A DNA stretch of 64,000 nt from Longispora sp047121295 (lineage in GTDB: Bacteria; Actinomycetota; Actinomycetes; Mycobacteriales; Micromonosporaceae), in NCBI RefSeq assembly GCF_047121295.1, contig NZ_CP139447.1:4216001-4280000 (forward strand), given 5' to 3'. The stretch's first letter is position 1. Every line of letters starts with the position of its first letter. Of this stretch, positions 49,932 through 57,719 are shown piece by piece. The notes under the pieces are model-generated. The model had not been told where the DNA came from and made no database searches. It saw nothing but the letters and a program-made list of their open reading frames with translations. The translations under genes and the position numbers were made by a program.

Positions 49932-50018
49932 GTGGCTGTGCCGGACCGCGAGCGCGGGGCCGGCCGGCCACGCCGCCGCCGGACCGCGACCGGCACGACG
50001 CTGGGGGCCACGGCATGA
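49932..50018 (+). CDS. Short Arg-rich ORF overlapping the downstream membrane protein gene
   Basis: A 28-codon ORF from GTG 49932 ends in TGA at 50016-50018, overlapping the next ATG in the classic ATGA arrangement. The product is Arg/Gly/Thr-rich. It could be a leader peptide giving translational coupling, or the last codons of a deleted regulator; genes like the downstream one often follow a PadR gene with this overlap. Confidence 0.35.
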   Translation: MAVPDRERGAGRPRRRRTATGTTLGATA

Positions 50019-51070
50019 CCACACACCACAAGAGCCTGATCCGGGGGTACCGGCTGCTGATGCGCGCCTACCCCCGCGACTTCCGCCGCGAGCACGGCGA
50101 GGAACTGCTCGACACCCTGCTCGCGGCCGCCCCGCCCGGTCGGCGGCGGCCCACCGCCCGCGAGACGGCCAACCTGATCCGGCACGGGCTGCGCCGGCAC
50201 CTGGGCATGCCGCGCGGCCGGGTGATCGTGGTCGTCGCGATGCTGTTCGCGCTGGTGACGGGCTTCCTCGGTACCGTCAGCGGGGTCTGGGTCAGCTGGT
50301 CGGCCACCCGCGACCTGCCCGACGCGGCGTCGTCCGCCGTTCTCGCCCAGGCGGTGATGCCCGGCCAGGACCCGGTCCGCCGGGTCCGCGAGGAAGCCCC
50401 GTTCTTCTACGACGACCCGACCGACGGCTGGACCACCCTGCTCTTCGGCGCCGATGACTACACGCCCGGCAGGGTCGAGTTCGACTACACCGGGACCGCC
50501 GAGACGGGCGACCCGCAGGCGTTCGCCCGGACGGCCGGCGACCGGTTGCGCGCCGCCGGCTGGCGGGTGACCGGCACTCGGATCGGCGACGGCGAGCACT
50601 ACAGCCGGGGCGTGACCCTGTGGGCGGAGAAGGACCACCTGCTCGTCGAGCTGTCCGACAGCGTCGAGGGCGCCGGGTACGTCGACCTCACGGTCGTCCG
50701 GGCCCCCCGCTGGTGGATGTGGCCGGCCGGCGCCGCCGGTGGCCTGTGCGGCGCGCTCGCCGGTTGGCTGCTGTTCGGCTGGGTGAGCCGGCGGATCGAG
50801 GGCCGGATCCTCCGGCAGGCCGCGGTGCTCGTGCTCGGCACGGTCGCCGGGGTCGGCATCCTGCCCGCGCTGATGCTGTGCTGGATCGCGATCAGCCAGG
50901 CCGCGAGCGGCACCGAGCCGGGACAGCCCGTCCCGCTGTGGTTCGGGCTGGTGTACATGGGCAGGTTCCCGGCGATCGTCGCCGCCGGGGCCGTGCTGTG
51001 CGCGGTCGCCGTGGCGGCGCTGCCGCACCCGGACCCGGCACCGCGACGTCGTCGGCGCGTGATCGGGTAA
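50015..51070 (+). CDS. Hypothetical membrane protein (regulator-linked type)
   Basis: 351 residues. The N-terminal amphipathic segment LIRGYRLLMRAYPRDFRREH, with HGEELLDTLLAAAP, is a recurring signature in actinobacterial membrane proteins encoded beside PadR regulators. One membrane helix at ~70-92 precedes an extracytoplasmic domain (~95-225), and three or four more helices follow. No catalytic motif is seen. The ATG overlaps a short upstream ORF. The basic tail (PRRRRRV) should be cytoplasmic. Confidence 0.75.
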   Translation: MTTHHKSLIRGYRLLMRAYPRDFRREHGEELLDTLLAAAPPGRRRPTARETANLIRHGLRRHLGMPRGRVIVVVAMLFALVTGFLGTVSGVWVSWSATRDLPDAASSAVLAQAVMPGQDPVRRVREEAPFFYDDPTDGWTTLLFGADDYTPGRVEFDYTGTAETGDPQAFARTAGDRLRAAGWRVTGTRIGDGEHYSRGVTLWAEKDHLLVELSDSVEGAGYVDLTVVRAPRWWMWPAGAAGGLCGALAGWLLFGWVSRRIEGRILRQAAVLVLGTVAGVGILPALMLCWIAISQAASGTEPGQPVPLWFGLVYMGRFPAIVAAGAVLCAVAVAALPHPDPAPRRRRRVIG

Positions 51071-51155
51071 CGGGACCGCATCGATGGCCCCGTCATGTCG
51101 GTGGGTACGTCTACGGTGGATGGCCACAGGAGCCCAGCGTGAACAGAGGAAGTCC

Positions 51156-51716
51156 ATGACCACACTCGAGAACCGGCCGAACACCGCGCTGCTCGTCGTC
51201 GACGTGCAGAAGGGCGTCGTCGCGGCCGCCCACGAGCGCGACGCGGTCGTCGCCACCATCTCCGACCTCGTCGACCGGGCGCGCCAGGAGCGGGTCCCCG
51301 TCGTCTGGGTCCAGCACTCCGACGAGGACCTGGTCCGGGAGTCCGACGACTGGCTGATCGTTCCCGAGCTGACGCCCGGCGACGCCGAACCGCTGGTCGA
51401 GAAGAACTACGGCGACTCGTTCGAGGCCACCACCCTGGAGACCGTGCTGTCGGGCCTGGGCGTCGGCCGGCTCGTCGTCGTCGGCGCGTCCACCGGCTGG
51501 TGCGTGCGCTCGACGCTGCACGGCGCGTTCGTCCGGGGGTACGACACGATCCTGGTCAGCGACGCGCACACCACCGAAGACCAGACGGGGTGGGGCTCGC
51601 CGCCGCCGGAGGCCGTCATCGCGCACACGAACCTGTACTGGAACTACCAGACCGCCCCGGGCCGCACCGCCGGCGCGGTGAAGGCGAAGGCGATCGACTT
51701 CTCCGGCGCGTCCTGA
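51156..51716 (+). CDS. Isochorismatase-family cysteine hydrolase
   Basis: A 186-residue hydrolase. Catalytic triad: Asp16 (LLVVDVQKG), Lys83 (VEKNYGDSF) and Cys116 (STGWCVRSTLHGA), with the cis-peptide region VVVGASTG before the Cys. It resembles the nicotinamidase/isochorismatase-like group and is only distantly similar to the homologue at 1505-2095. AGAGGA sits 5 bp before ATG 51156; longer starts lack a site. It stands alone with a strong palindromic terminator behind it. Confidence 0.88.
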   Translation: MTTLENRPNTALLVVDVQKGVVAAAHERDAVVATISDLVDRARQERVPVVWVQHSDEDLVRESDDWLIVPELTPGDAEPLVEKNYGDSFEATTLETVLSGLGVGRLVVVGASTGWCVRSTLHGAFVRGYDTILVSDAHTTEDQTGWGSPPPEAVIAHTNLYWNYQTAPGRTAGAVKAKAIDFSGAS

Positions 51717-51722
51717 CCGCCC

Positions 51723-51759
51723 GCTGGTCAGGTGACCGCCCGGCGGTCACCTGACCAGC
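51723..51759. terminator. Bidirectional terminator: 18-bp perfect palindrome
   Basis: The arms (51723-51740 and 51742-51759) are perfectly complementary around a single C. The structure lies between two convergent genes. The right arm includes the stop and last codons of the minus-strand reductase-like gene, so it can end transcripts from both sides. Confidence 0.75.
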
Positions 51760-52835
51760 ATCCCCGCCCCGGCCAGGTAGCGCACGACCCGGTCCAGGTA
51801 GGCCTCGTCGGCCACCGGGCACGCCACGCCCAGCCGGTCGAGCTCCGCCCGGGTCCGCTCCGAGCGCACCACCGGGACCTCGTCGCGGGGCGTCTCCTTC
51901 AGCAGGTACGCGGCCATCCGCCACAGCGCGAGCATCGTGAACGCCGCCGTCTCGGCGACCCGCTCCTGCAGGGTGACCCGCCAGTCCGGCACGGACTGCA
52001 CGGCCGGCGCGTACCCGTGCGCGCGCAGCCGGCCGAAGACGTCGGCCATCGGCAGGTGCTCGGGCTGGGTGAGGTGGTAGGTGCGCCCCACGGACCCGGG
52101 CAGCGTGGACAGCGCGACGATCGCGCGGGCCACGTAGTCGACCGGGGCGGTCGGCATCGCCGTACCGCAGTCGGGGGCGACGCCCAGGACGGCGGCGGCC
52201 CGGACGGCCCGGGTGATCAGGTCGGAGGCCGAGGACTCGCCGGTGGTCTGGTCCCCGGTGATGAAGGCCGGCCGGTAGACGACGGCCGGCACCCCGCCGG
52301 CCCGGACGATCCCCTCGCCGTCGAACTTCGTCCGGGTGTACCCGACCGCCCCGGCCATCCCCGGCGCGAGGGCCGTGTCCTCGTCGACCTCCGGCGTGCC
52401 GACGTACGGGGAGTCGATGAACACGCCGGCCGTCGACACGTGGTGCAGGGTGGCCCCGGCCAGCGCCGCCAGCTCGACGACCGCCCCGGTGCCCCCGACG
52501 TTGCAGGGCGCGAGCCGTTCGTAGTCGGCCGCCAGGTTGACCGTCGCCCCACAGTGGTAGACCGCGTGGGCGCGCCGGGCGAGGTGTTCGTAACCGGGCC
52601 GGTCCAGGCCGAGGCGCGGCGCGCGGAGGTCGGCGCGGACCAGCGCCACCCGGGCGAGGTCGGCGCCCGCGATGCCCCGGTGCGCCAGGTACGCGGCGAG
52701 GCGGCGGCGCGCGCCCTCCTCCGTCCGGCCCCGGACCAGGCAGTGCACCTCGTAGTCGGTCTGGGCGAGCAGTTCGGCGCACAGGTACCCGCCGAGAAAA
52801 CCCGTCGCCCCGGTAAGCAGGACAATTTTGGACAT
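51747..52835 (-). CDS. Stand-alone thioester-reductase-like NAD(P)-dependent SDR
   Basis: A 362-residue extended SDR of the thioester-reductase (PF07993) group. It shows KIVLLTGATGFLGGYLCAEL (cofactor loop), HCLVRGRTEEGARRRL, VYHCGATVNLAADY, HHVSTAGVFI, and YTRTKFDGE with the YxxxK catalytic pair. Such domains usually end NRPS or carboxylic acid reductases; here it is free-standing, so it may reduce a carrier- or CoA-bound acyl group. It is divergent from the EF-hand gene, 18 bp away, with a -10-like TACAAT just upstream of ATG 52835 and thus probably a leaderless mRNA. Confidence 0.82.
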   Translation of the reverse strand: MSKIVLLTGATGFLGGYLCAELLAQTDYEVHCLVRGRTEEGARRRLAAYLAHRGIAGADLARVALVRADLRAPRLGLDRPGYEHLARRAHAVYHCGATVNLAADYERLAPCNVGGTGAVVELAALAGATLHHVSTAGVFIDSPYVGTPEVDEDTALAPGMAGAVGYTRTKFDGEGIVRAGGVPAVVYRPAFITGDQTTGESSASDLITRAVRAAAVLGVAPDCGTAMPTAPVDYVARAIVALSTLPGSVGRTYHLTQPEHLPMADVFGRLRAHGYAPAVQSVPDWRVTLQERVAETAAFTMLALWRMAAYLLKETPRDEVPVVRSERTRAELDRLGVACPVADEAYLDRVVRYLAGAGMLVR

Positions 52836-52853
52836 ATCCCCTATTGTACGGTC
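52836..52853. promoter_or_regulatory. 18-bp bidirectional core promoter
   Basis: Plus-strand TATTGT (52842-52847) ends 6 bp before ATG 52854. Minus-strand TACAAT (52848-52843) ends 7 bp before ATG 52835. The two -10 boxes share five base pairs and each places a start site on or beside an ATG. Any -35 boxes must lie inside the opposite coding region. Confidence 0.6.
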
Positions 52854-53402
52854 ATGACTACCGCCTTTCAGGAAACGAAACTCGACAAGGCCTTCGGGCA
52901 CCTCGACGTCGACGGCAACGGCGTCGTCGAGCACTCCGACATCCTCGCCCTCGGCAGCCGGCTGTTCGCCGGGTTCGACGAGGCCCCGACCAGCGCGAAG
53001 GGCCAGCAGGTCCTCAACGGCCTGGAGACGTTCTGGCAGTCGCTGCTGTCGGCGACCGACCTCGACGGCGACCGGCAGATCTCCCCGGCGGAGTGGCGCA
53101 CCGGCATGGCCACCGCGTTCATCCACGACCACGCCGGCTTCGACGCGGGCCTGCGCCCGGCCGCCGAGGCCGTGATGCGGCTCGCCGACACCGACGGCGA
53201 CGGAGCGGTCAGCCTCGCGGAGTTCCAGACCCTCCAGCGCGCGTTCGGCACCCCGCCGGAGCAGGCGGTGGAGAGCTTCGCCCGGATGGACACCGACGGG
53301 GACGGCGCGCTGACGGTCGACGAGCTCGTCGCCGCGACGCGGCAGTACTACACCAGCGCCGACGAGGACCTCCCCGGCAACTGGTTCTTCGGCCAGCTCT
53401 GA
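52854..53402 (+). CDS. EF-hand calcium-binding protein (calerythrin-like)
   Basis: A 182-residue protein with four EF-hand loops at residues 18-29 (DVDGNGVVEHSD), 69-80 (DLDGDRQISPAE), 112-123 (DTDGDGAVSLAE) and 146-157 (DTDGDGALTVDE). All or most look able to bind Ca2+. This matches the actinobacterial calerythrin-like group of cytosolic buffers or sensors. Its ATG lies 18 bp from that of a divergent reductase-like gene, with which it must share control. An inverted-repeat terminator follows. Confidence 0.93.
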   Translation: MTTAFQETKLDKAFGHLDVDGNGVVEHSDILALGSRLFAGFDEAPTSAKGQQVLNGLETFWQSLLSATDLDGDRQISPAEWRTGMATAFIHDHAGFDAGLRPAAEAVMRLADTDGDGAVSLAEFQTLQRAFGTPPEQAVESFARMDTDGDGALTVDELVAATRQYYTSADEDLPGNWFFGQL

Positions 53403-53409
53403 ACCGTCC

Positions 53410-53437
53410 CGGGTGGACGGCCCCCACCGTCCACCCG
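53410..53437. terminator. Hairpin terminator between convergent genes
   Basis: An 11-bp perfect stem CGGGTGGACGG / CCGTCCACCCG with a 6-nt loop, 7 bp after the EF-hand stop and 5 bp before the stop of the HAD remnant. Confidence 0.7.
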
Positions 53438-53442
53438 ACGCG

Positions 53443-53721
53443 TCAGCGCTCCCCCAGCCAGGCCTCGACGGCCGCGTAGTCGCGGTCGGTGAGGCCGTCG
53501 CGCGGGTCGACCCGGTGCGCCAGCGCCCGCCCCGGATGGCGCGCGGCCACCCCGCGCTCGTCGCGCGCGTCCGGGTCGACCCTGGCCAGCAACGGGTTCG
53601 ACGGCGCGGGCGTCCGAAAGACCGGATATCCATCGGGGTACCGGCTGGGCGCGCCCCCGAACGGGATCAGCGGCCCGTCGACGTCGAGGAAGAGCAGCGG
53701 GCGAGGCACGGGACCGGTCAC
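53443..53721 (-). pseudogene. Internally deleted HAD-domain gene (PF18143-like)
   Basis: 92 residues from GTG 53721. The start LLFLDVDGPLIPFGGAPSRY and the end VAARHPGRALAHRVDPRDGL are typical of a ~170-residue HAD-like family. The central ~75 residues, with LPCxLxWATTWMADAN and the late acidic WVDDE motif, are absent; the reading frame is kept across the junction. Loss of core motifs means it is very likely non-functional. The truncated copy at 45372 keeps exactly the missing centre. Confidence 0.62.
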
Positions 53722-53742
53722 GGCGCCACGATAGCCGCCTTC

Positions 53743-55242
53743 CTAGCGGGGCGCGGGTTTGCTGCGCAGCATGGCGAGGTCCGCCCGGCCGAACACCTCG
53801 GCGAGCGTGGCGCCCGGGGACAGTTCCGCCAGCCCGACGGTCAGGGACACCGGCGTGCCGGGTACGAGCGTGGCCCAGTCGAAGCCGGACACGGCGGCCG
53901 CCAGCCGGCCGGCCACGTCGCCCGCCTCGGCCAGCCCGGTGCCGGGGAGCACCACCACGAACTCGTCCCCGCCGTAGCGCGCGCAGAAGTCGGCGGTCCG
54001 CAGTGCCCGGGTGAGCAGTGCCGCGACCTGCTGGAGCACCGCGTCCCCGGACAGGTGGCCGTGCACCGTGTTCACCGTCTTGAACCCGTCGAGGTCGGCG
54101 ACCCCCACCGTGCCGGAGCTGCCGTGCGCGGTCAGGTCGGCGACGAAGCGCTCCAGATGCCGGCGGTTCGGCAGCCCGGTCAGGGCGTCGGTCCGCGCCT
54201 CGTCGGAGTAGCGGGTCAGGTTCCGGCGCAGGTCGTCCTGGTCGAGCCGTGCGGTCACCCCGTCCACGCACAGCGCCCGCAGCCGCCGGGACAGGGGCGC
54301 CGAGGCCCGCACGGCCGCCCGCTCCGCCTCCATGGCCGCCGCCAGGTCGCCCGCCGCGCGGTACGCGAGCGCCCGCAGCCGCTGGGTCTCGGACTCGGTG
54401 ACCTGCCCGGCCAGTTCCGGCGCGGCCAGCCGGGCCAACGCCTCCCCGGTCCGCCCGTCGGCGATGGCCAGGCACACGCCCGTCAGCTCCACCATCGCCT
54501 GTCCCTGCGGGCTCTGGGGTTCGTGGCCGCCGAGGACGGCCAGCGGGTCCTTGGGCGGGACGGCGCCGAGGGCGGCGATCCGCGCACCCGCGTACGCCAG
54601 GAAGGGGCGCTCCTGCGCGATCACGTCGTCCGGGCCGAGCCCGCCGGCCAGGGACCCCAGTTCCCGCAGGCAACCGGCCGTGTCGCCGTGGTGGTCGAGC
54701 CACAGCGCCCACCGGAGCCGGATCTCCGGATGCGTGTACGGAGCGGCGGGCAGGCCCGCCTCGGCCGCCACCCGGCGCGCGGTGCCGTGGGAGACCGCCG
54801 CCATCTCGTGGAAGCCGGCCCTGGAGTACACCACGGCCACCACCAGCCACGCGGCCGCCGCGTCCGCGTCGCTCACGGTGGCCTGTTCCAGCGCCCTCGC
54901 CGCGTGCGCCAGATGGGCCAGGCACCGGTCGAGCGCGCCCTGCCGGCGGGACATTCCGGCGGCGAGCGCGTGCAGCTTCCCCCACAGCGCGGGGGCCTCG
55001 ACGCCCCGCAGCGCCTCGAACGCCGCGTCCAGCGACGGCGGGCACTGGCTGAGCCGGTCGAGGTTGAGCAGCGCCGTGAGCTTGGCCAGCAGAACGGTCG
55101 CCCGGTCGTGGTCGTCCAACGGCCCGCCGAGCAGGCGGTCGGCCTCCGCGAGGGCCTCCCTGGCCCGCCCCGCCCGGTTCAGCCGGCTCAGCATCTCGCC
55201 CAGTGGCGGCCCCGGCCCGCCGTCACCGGTCCGTTTCGGCAT
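53743..55242 (-). CDS. Diguanylate cyclase with N-terminal TPR-like region
   Basis: 499 residues. The first ~330 are helical and TPR-like (ARALEQATVSDADAAAAWLV; GDLAAAMEAERAAV). A GGDEF domain follows: DALTGLPNRRHLERF, VADLDGFKTVNTVHGH and ARYGGDEFVVVLPG. GGDEF is intact, so c-di-GMP synthesis is expected. The inhibitory site RTAD is five residues upstream of GGDEF, allowing product feedback. No membrane helix is seen; the TPR-like part may bind a partner. ATG 55242 is chosen because the upstream frame is not protein-like. Confidence 0.9.
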   Translation of the reverse strand: MPKRTGDGGPGPPLGEMLSRLNRAGRAREALAEADRLLGGPLDDHDRATVLLAKLTALLNLDRLSQCPPSLDAAFEALRGVEAPALWGKLHALAAGMSRRQGALDRCLAHLAHAARALEQATVSDADAAAAWLVVAVVYSRAGFHEMAAVSHGTARRVAAEAGLPAAPYTHPEIRLRWALWLDHHGDTAGCLRELGSLAGGLGPDDVIAQERPFLAYAGARIAALGAVPPKDPLAVLGGHEPQSPQGQAMVELTGVCLAIADGRTGEALARLAAPELAGQVTESETQRLRALAYRAAGDLAAAMEAERAAVRASAPLSRRLRALCVDGVTARLDQDDLRRNLTRYSDEARTDALTGLPNRRHLERFVADLTAHGSSGTVGVADLDGFKTVNTVHGHLSGDAVLQQVAALLTRALRTADFCARYGGDEFVVVLPGTGLAEAGDVAGRLAAAVSGFDWATLVPGTPVSLTVGLAELSPGATLAEVFGRADLAMLRSKPAPR

Positions 55243-55552
55243 CGTCCGCGCCTCCCGGGATACGAGGGAACCAGTCCATCGTCTGCCAGCGCGCGCGACG
55301 GCGCCGCGAAATCCCGACATACGACACCGGACGGCGCAGCAGGAGCGGCGCGGAAGCGGTCAAAGGCGACCGTGGGCCGACCCCTCGCCGCGCCGTTCCG
55401 GTGGGCGGACGGCATCGACGCCCGTTCTGCCTGACGGACTGTGTGTTGTGTGGAGCGTTCGCTGCGTGTTCACGTGGTGGTCGCCGGTGTGCCGGAAGCT
55501 GACCGGGGCACGCCGCCCAGCCTGTGACCCCCGCGAGAAGAGGACCGGCTAC
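55243..55552. other. 310-bp divergent gap, promoters only
   Basis: The gap lies between the diguanylate cyclase and lamin-tail genes. It must carry both promoters, but I could not pick reliable -35/-10 pairs. A GAGAAGAGGA stretch just before ATG 55553 can serve as its ribosome site. No gene seen. Confidence 0.4.
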
Positions 55553-56929
55553 ATGCGTACACGAAGAATAGGTTTAGCGGTCGTTGCCCTGTCTGTCGCC
55601 GTGCTCGGCCTGGCGGGGACGCCGGCCGTGGCCGGGACCCAGGCGACCACGGTGCGGATCAACGAGGTCGAGTCCAGCGGCGGCAGCCCGGGCGACTGGG
55701 TGGAGCTGGTCAACACCGGCGGCACGGCCGTCGACGTGTCCGGCTGGGTGCTCAAGGACAACGACAACACCCACACGTTCACGATCGCGGCGGGTACCAC
55801 GATCGCGGCCGGCGGTTTCCGGGCCTTCGACGTCGAGTCGGCCTTCGGGCTCGGCAGTTCCGACTCGGCGCGGCTGTACCTGCCCGGCGGCGGCACCCTG
55901 GTGGACTCCTACACCTGGACCGCGCACGCCGCCGTCACCTACGGCCGGTGCCCCGACGGGACCGGCGCGTTCGGCGCCACGTCCCCGGCCACCAAGGGCG
56001 CGGCGAACTCCTGCGCGGCCACCCCCACGCCGTGGCCGGGTGGCGCGGCGGTCACCGTCGCGGACGGCTCCAACGTCTTCGGCACCAATCTCAGCGGCCT
56101 GTCCTTCGAGAGCGCCGGCGTGCTGTGGGCCGTGCGGAACGGCCCGAGCACGATCTACCGGCTCACCCCGAACGGCGCGACGTGGCGTCCCGACCCGGCC
56201 GGCGGCTGGTCCTCGGGCAAGGGGCTGCGCTACGCCAACGGCGGCGGCGACCCCGACGCCGAGGGTGTCGTCTCCACCCCCGACGGCACGTTCGTGGTCA
56301 CCGAGCGCGACAACGACAACAGCGGCACGAGCCTGGCGAAGGTCCTGAAGTACGACACCGCGTCGAGCGCGGGCACCCTGAACGCGACGGCCGAGTGGAA
56401 CCTCACCGCCGACCTGCCCTCGATGGCCGCGAACAGCGGGCCGGAGGGCATCTCGTTCGTCCCCGACGCGTACCTCACCGCGCACGGCTTCCTCGACGAG
56501 CACACCGGCGCGGCCTACCAGCCCGGCTCGTACGCCGGGCACGGCAGCGGGCTGTTCTTCGTCGGCGTGGAGGCCAACGGCACGATCTACGCCTACGCGC
56601 TGCAGGCCGCCGGCGCCTACACCCGGGTCGCCACGATCACCAGCGGCTTCCCCGCCGTGATGGACCTGGAGTTCGACCCGGCCACCGGCAAGCTGTGGGC
56701 CGAGTGCGACGACACCTGCCAGGGCCGGCACGCGACGCTGGAGATCAACGCGCAGGGCCGGTTCGCGCGCACCGCTCTGTACGACCGGCCGACCGGCATG
56801 TCCAACTACAACAACGAGGGCTTCGCGATCTCCCCGGCGGCGTGCGTCAACAGCCGCAGGCCGGTGATCTGGGCGGACGACGGCAACGACGGCGGCCACG
56901 CGCTGCGGTCGGGCACCCTGGCCTGTTAG
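55553..56929 (+). CDS. Secreted lamin-tail-domain protein with esterase-like propeller
   Basis: 458 residues. A Sec signal (RTRRIGLAVVALSVAVLGLA, cleavage near AVAGT) is followed by a lamin-tail domain (~33-150: VRINEVESSGGSPGDWVELV; SGWVLKDNDNTHTFTI). A propeller-like region (~170-455) shows SFESAGVLWAVRNGP, GGGDPDAEGVVSTPDG, FVVTERDNDNSG, GPEGISFVPDAYL and NNEGFAI. This pairing is known from actinobacterial extracellular proteins of unknown task, perhaps phytase- or esterase-like. It would act outside the cell. Confidence 0.87.
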   Translation: MRTRRIGLAVVALSVAVLGLAGTPAVAGTQATTVRINEVESSGGSPGDWVELVNTGGTAVDVSGWVLKDNDNTHTFTIAAGTTIAAGGFRAFDVESAFGLGSSDSARLYLPGGGTLVDSYTWTAHAAVTYGRCPDGTGAFGATSPATKGAANSCAATPTPWPGGAAVTVADGSNVFGTNLSGLSFESAGVLWAVRNGPSTIYRLTPNGATWRPDPAGGWSSGKGLRYANGGGDPDAEGVVSTPDGTFVVTERDNDNSGTSLAKVLKYDTASSAGTLNATAEWNLTADLPSMAANSGPEGISFVPDAYLTAHGFLDEHTGAAYQPGSYAGHGSGLFFVGVEANGTIYAYALQAAGAYTRVATITSGFPAVMDLEFDPATGKLWAECDDTCQGRHATLEINAQGRFARTALYDRPTGMSNYNNEGFAISPAACVNSRRPVIWADDGNDGGHALRSGTLAC

Positions 56930-56940
56930 CGGACCGACGT

Positions 56941-56979
56941 CGTCGGGCCCGGGGACCGTCGCGGTTCCCGGGCCCGACG
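56941..56979 (+). terminator. Long hairpin terminator
   Basis: A 17-bp stem CGTCGGGCCCGGGGACC / GGTTCCCGGGCCCGACG with one wobble pair and a 5-nt loop, 11 bp after the lamin-tail stop. Confidence 0.75.
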
Positions 56980-57004
56980 CGTGTCCGGGTCCAGCCGGCC
57001 GGCC

Positions 57005-57634
57005 TCAGGGGAGCTGGATCAGGGTGACGAGGAGGGCCAGAGACACCCCGAAGGCAATGAGCGGGCCGGTCTGCCAGAACACCCGTACCGGCGGCGGATG
57101 GCCGGTCGACCCGGCGTGCGCCCGCCACCTGTCCCGGATATCCGTGACGGCGTTCCCGGCCGACCGGTCGCCGGTCCAGCTCGCGATGAGGCTCCCGCTG
57201 TAGCCGGCCACGAGGATCTGCCGGCCGGTGGTCGTGGTCAGACCGAGCCGGCCGCCGCCCGTCCGCCCGACGGCGGCCACCTGCCCGTAGGGGATGACGA
57301 ACCGGCGGAGCTCGTTGTGCACGATGACGCCCTCGTCGGTGACGACGAGCCGGGGCCACACGCCCACCATCAGGGAGAAGATGATCGCCGTCGCCGAGAA
57401 CGCGGGCATGACCAGGGCGGAGACAAGGCCGTCCGACCACACGGCCGGGACCATGGCGATCCCGATACCGGCCTGCACCACGATGCCGATCCAGGCGCCG
57501 ACGACGGTACCGCGCCGGCGGTACACCGCCTGTCGGCCCGCGGACCGATGCTTGGCCTCGATGACGAACCCCCGCTCCCCCGACAGCGCCACCCGCGCGA
57601 GGCCCACCTGGGGACCCGGTGACGAGCATGCCAT
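57005..57634 (-). CDS. PH-domain-like membrane protein
   Basis: 209 residues. Two hydrophobic segments (~42-63 and ~68-92) are followed by a bacterial PH-like domain: WPRLVVTDEGVIVHNELRRF, then PYGQVAAVGRTGGGRLGL. A last membrane helix (~190-208, LIAFGVSLALLVTLIQL) ends the protein. This is the common actinobacterial PF10756 layout. Function unknown, probably membrane-associated. It converges on the lamin-tail gene. Confidence 0.78.
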   Translation of the reverse strand: MACSSPGPQVGLARVALSGERGFVIEAKHRSAGRQAVYRRRGTVVGAWIGIVVQAGIGIAMVPAVWSDGLVSALVMPAFSATAIIFSLMVGVWPRLVVTDEGVIVHNELRRFVIPYGQVAAVGRTGGGRLGLTTTTGRQILVAGYSGSLIASWTGDRSAGNAVTDIRDRWRAHAGSTGHPPPVRVFWQTGPLIAFGVSLALLVTLIQLP

Positions 57635-57690
57635 GCGCGGCCGAGGCGCGAGGTGGAGCCGCCGGTCGGGGTGCCGGTCTCGTGGGGTGA

Positions 57691-57719
57691 GGGACCTCCG
57701 TAACCGGAAAGGGGGTTTA
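57691..57719 (-). terminator. Terminator-like element after the GNAT gene (dispersed repeat copy B)
   Basis: GGGACCTCCGTAACCGGAAA followed by GGGGGTTTAG overlaps the GNAT stop. It matches the element at 4338-4364 in its first nine bases and in overall pattern, including a small hairpin (TCCG-TAAC-CGGA). Confidence 0.45.
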
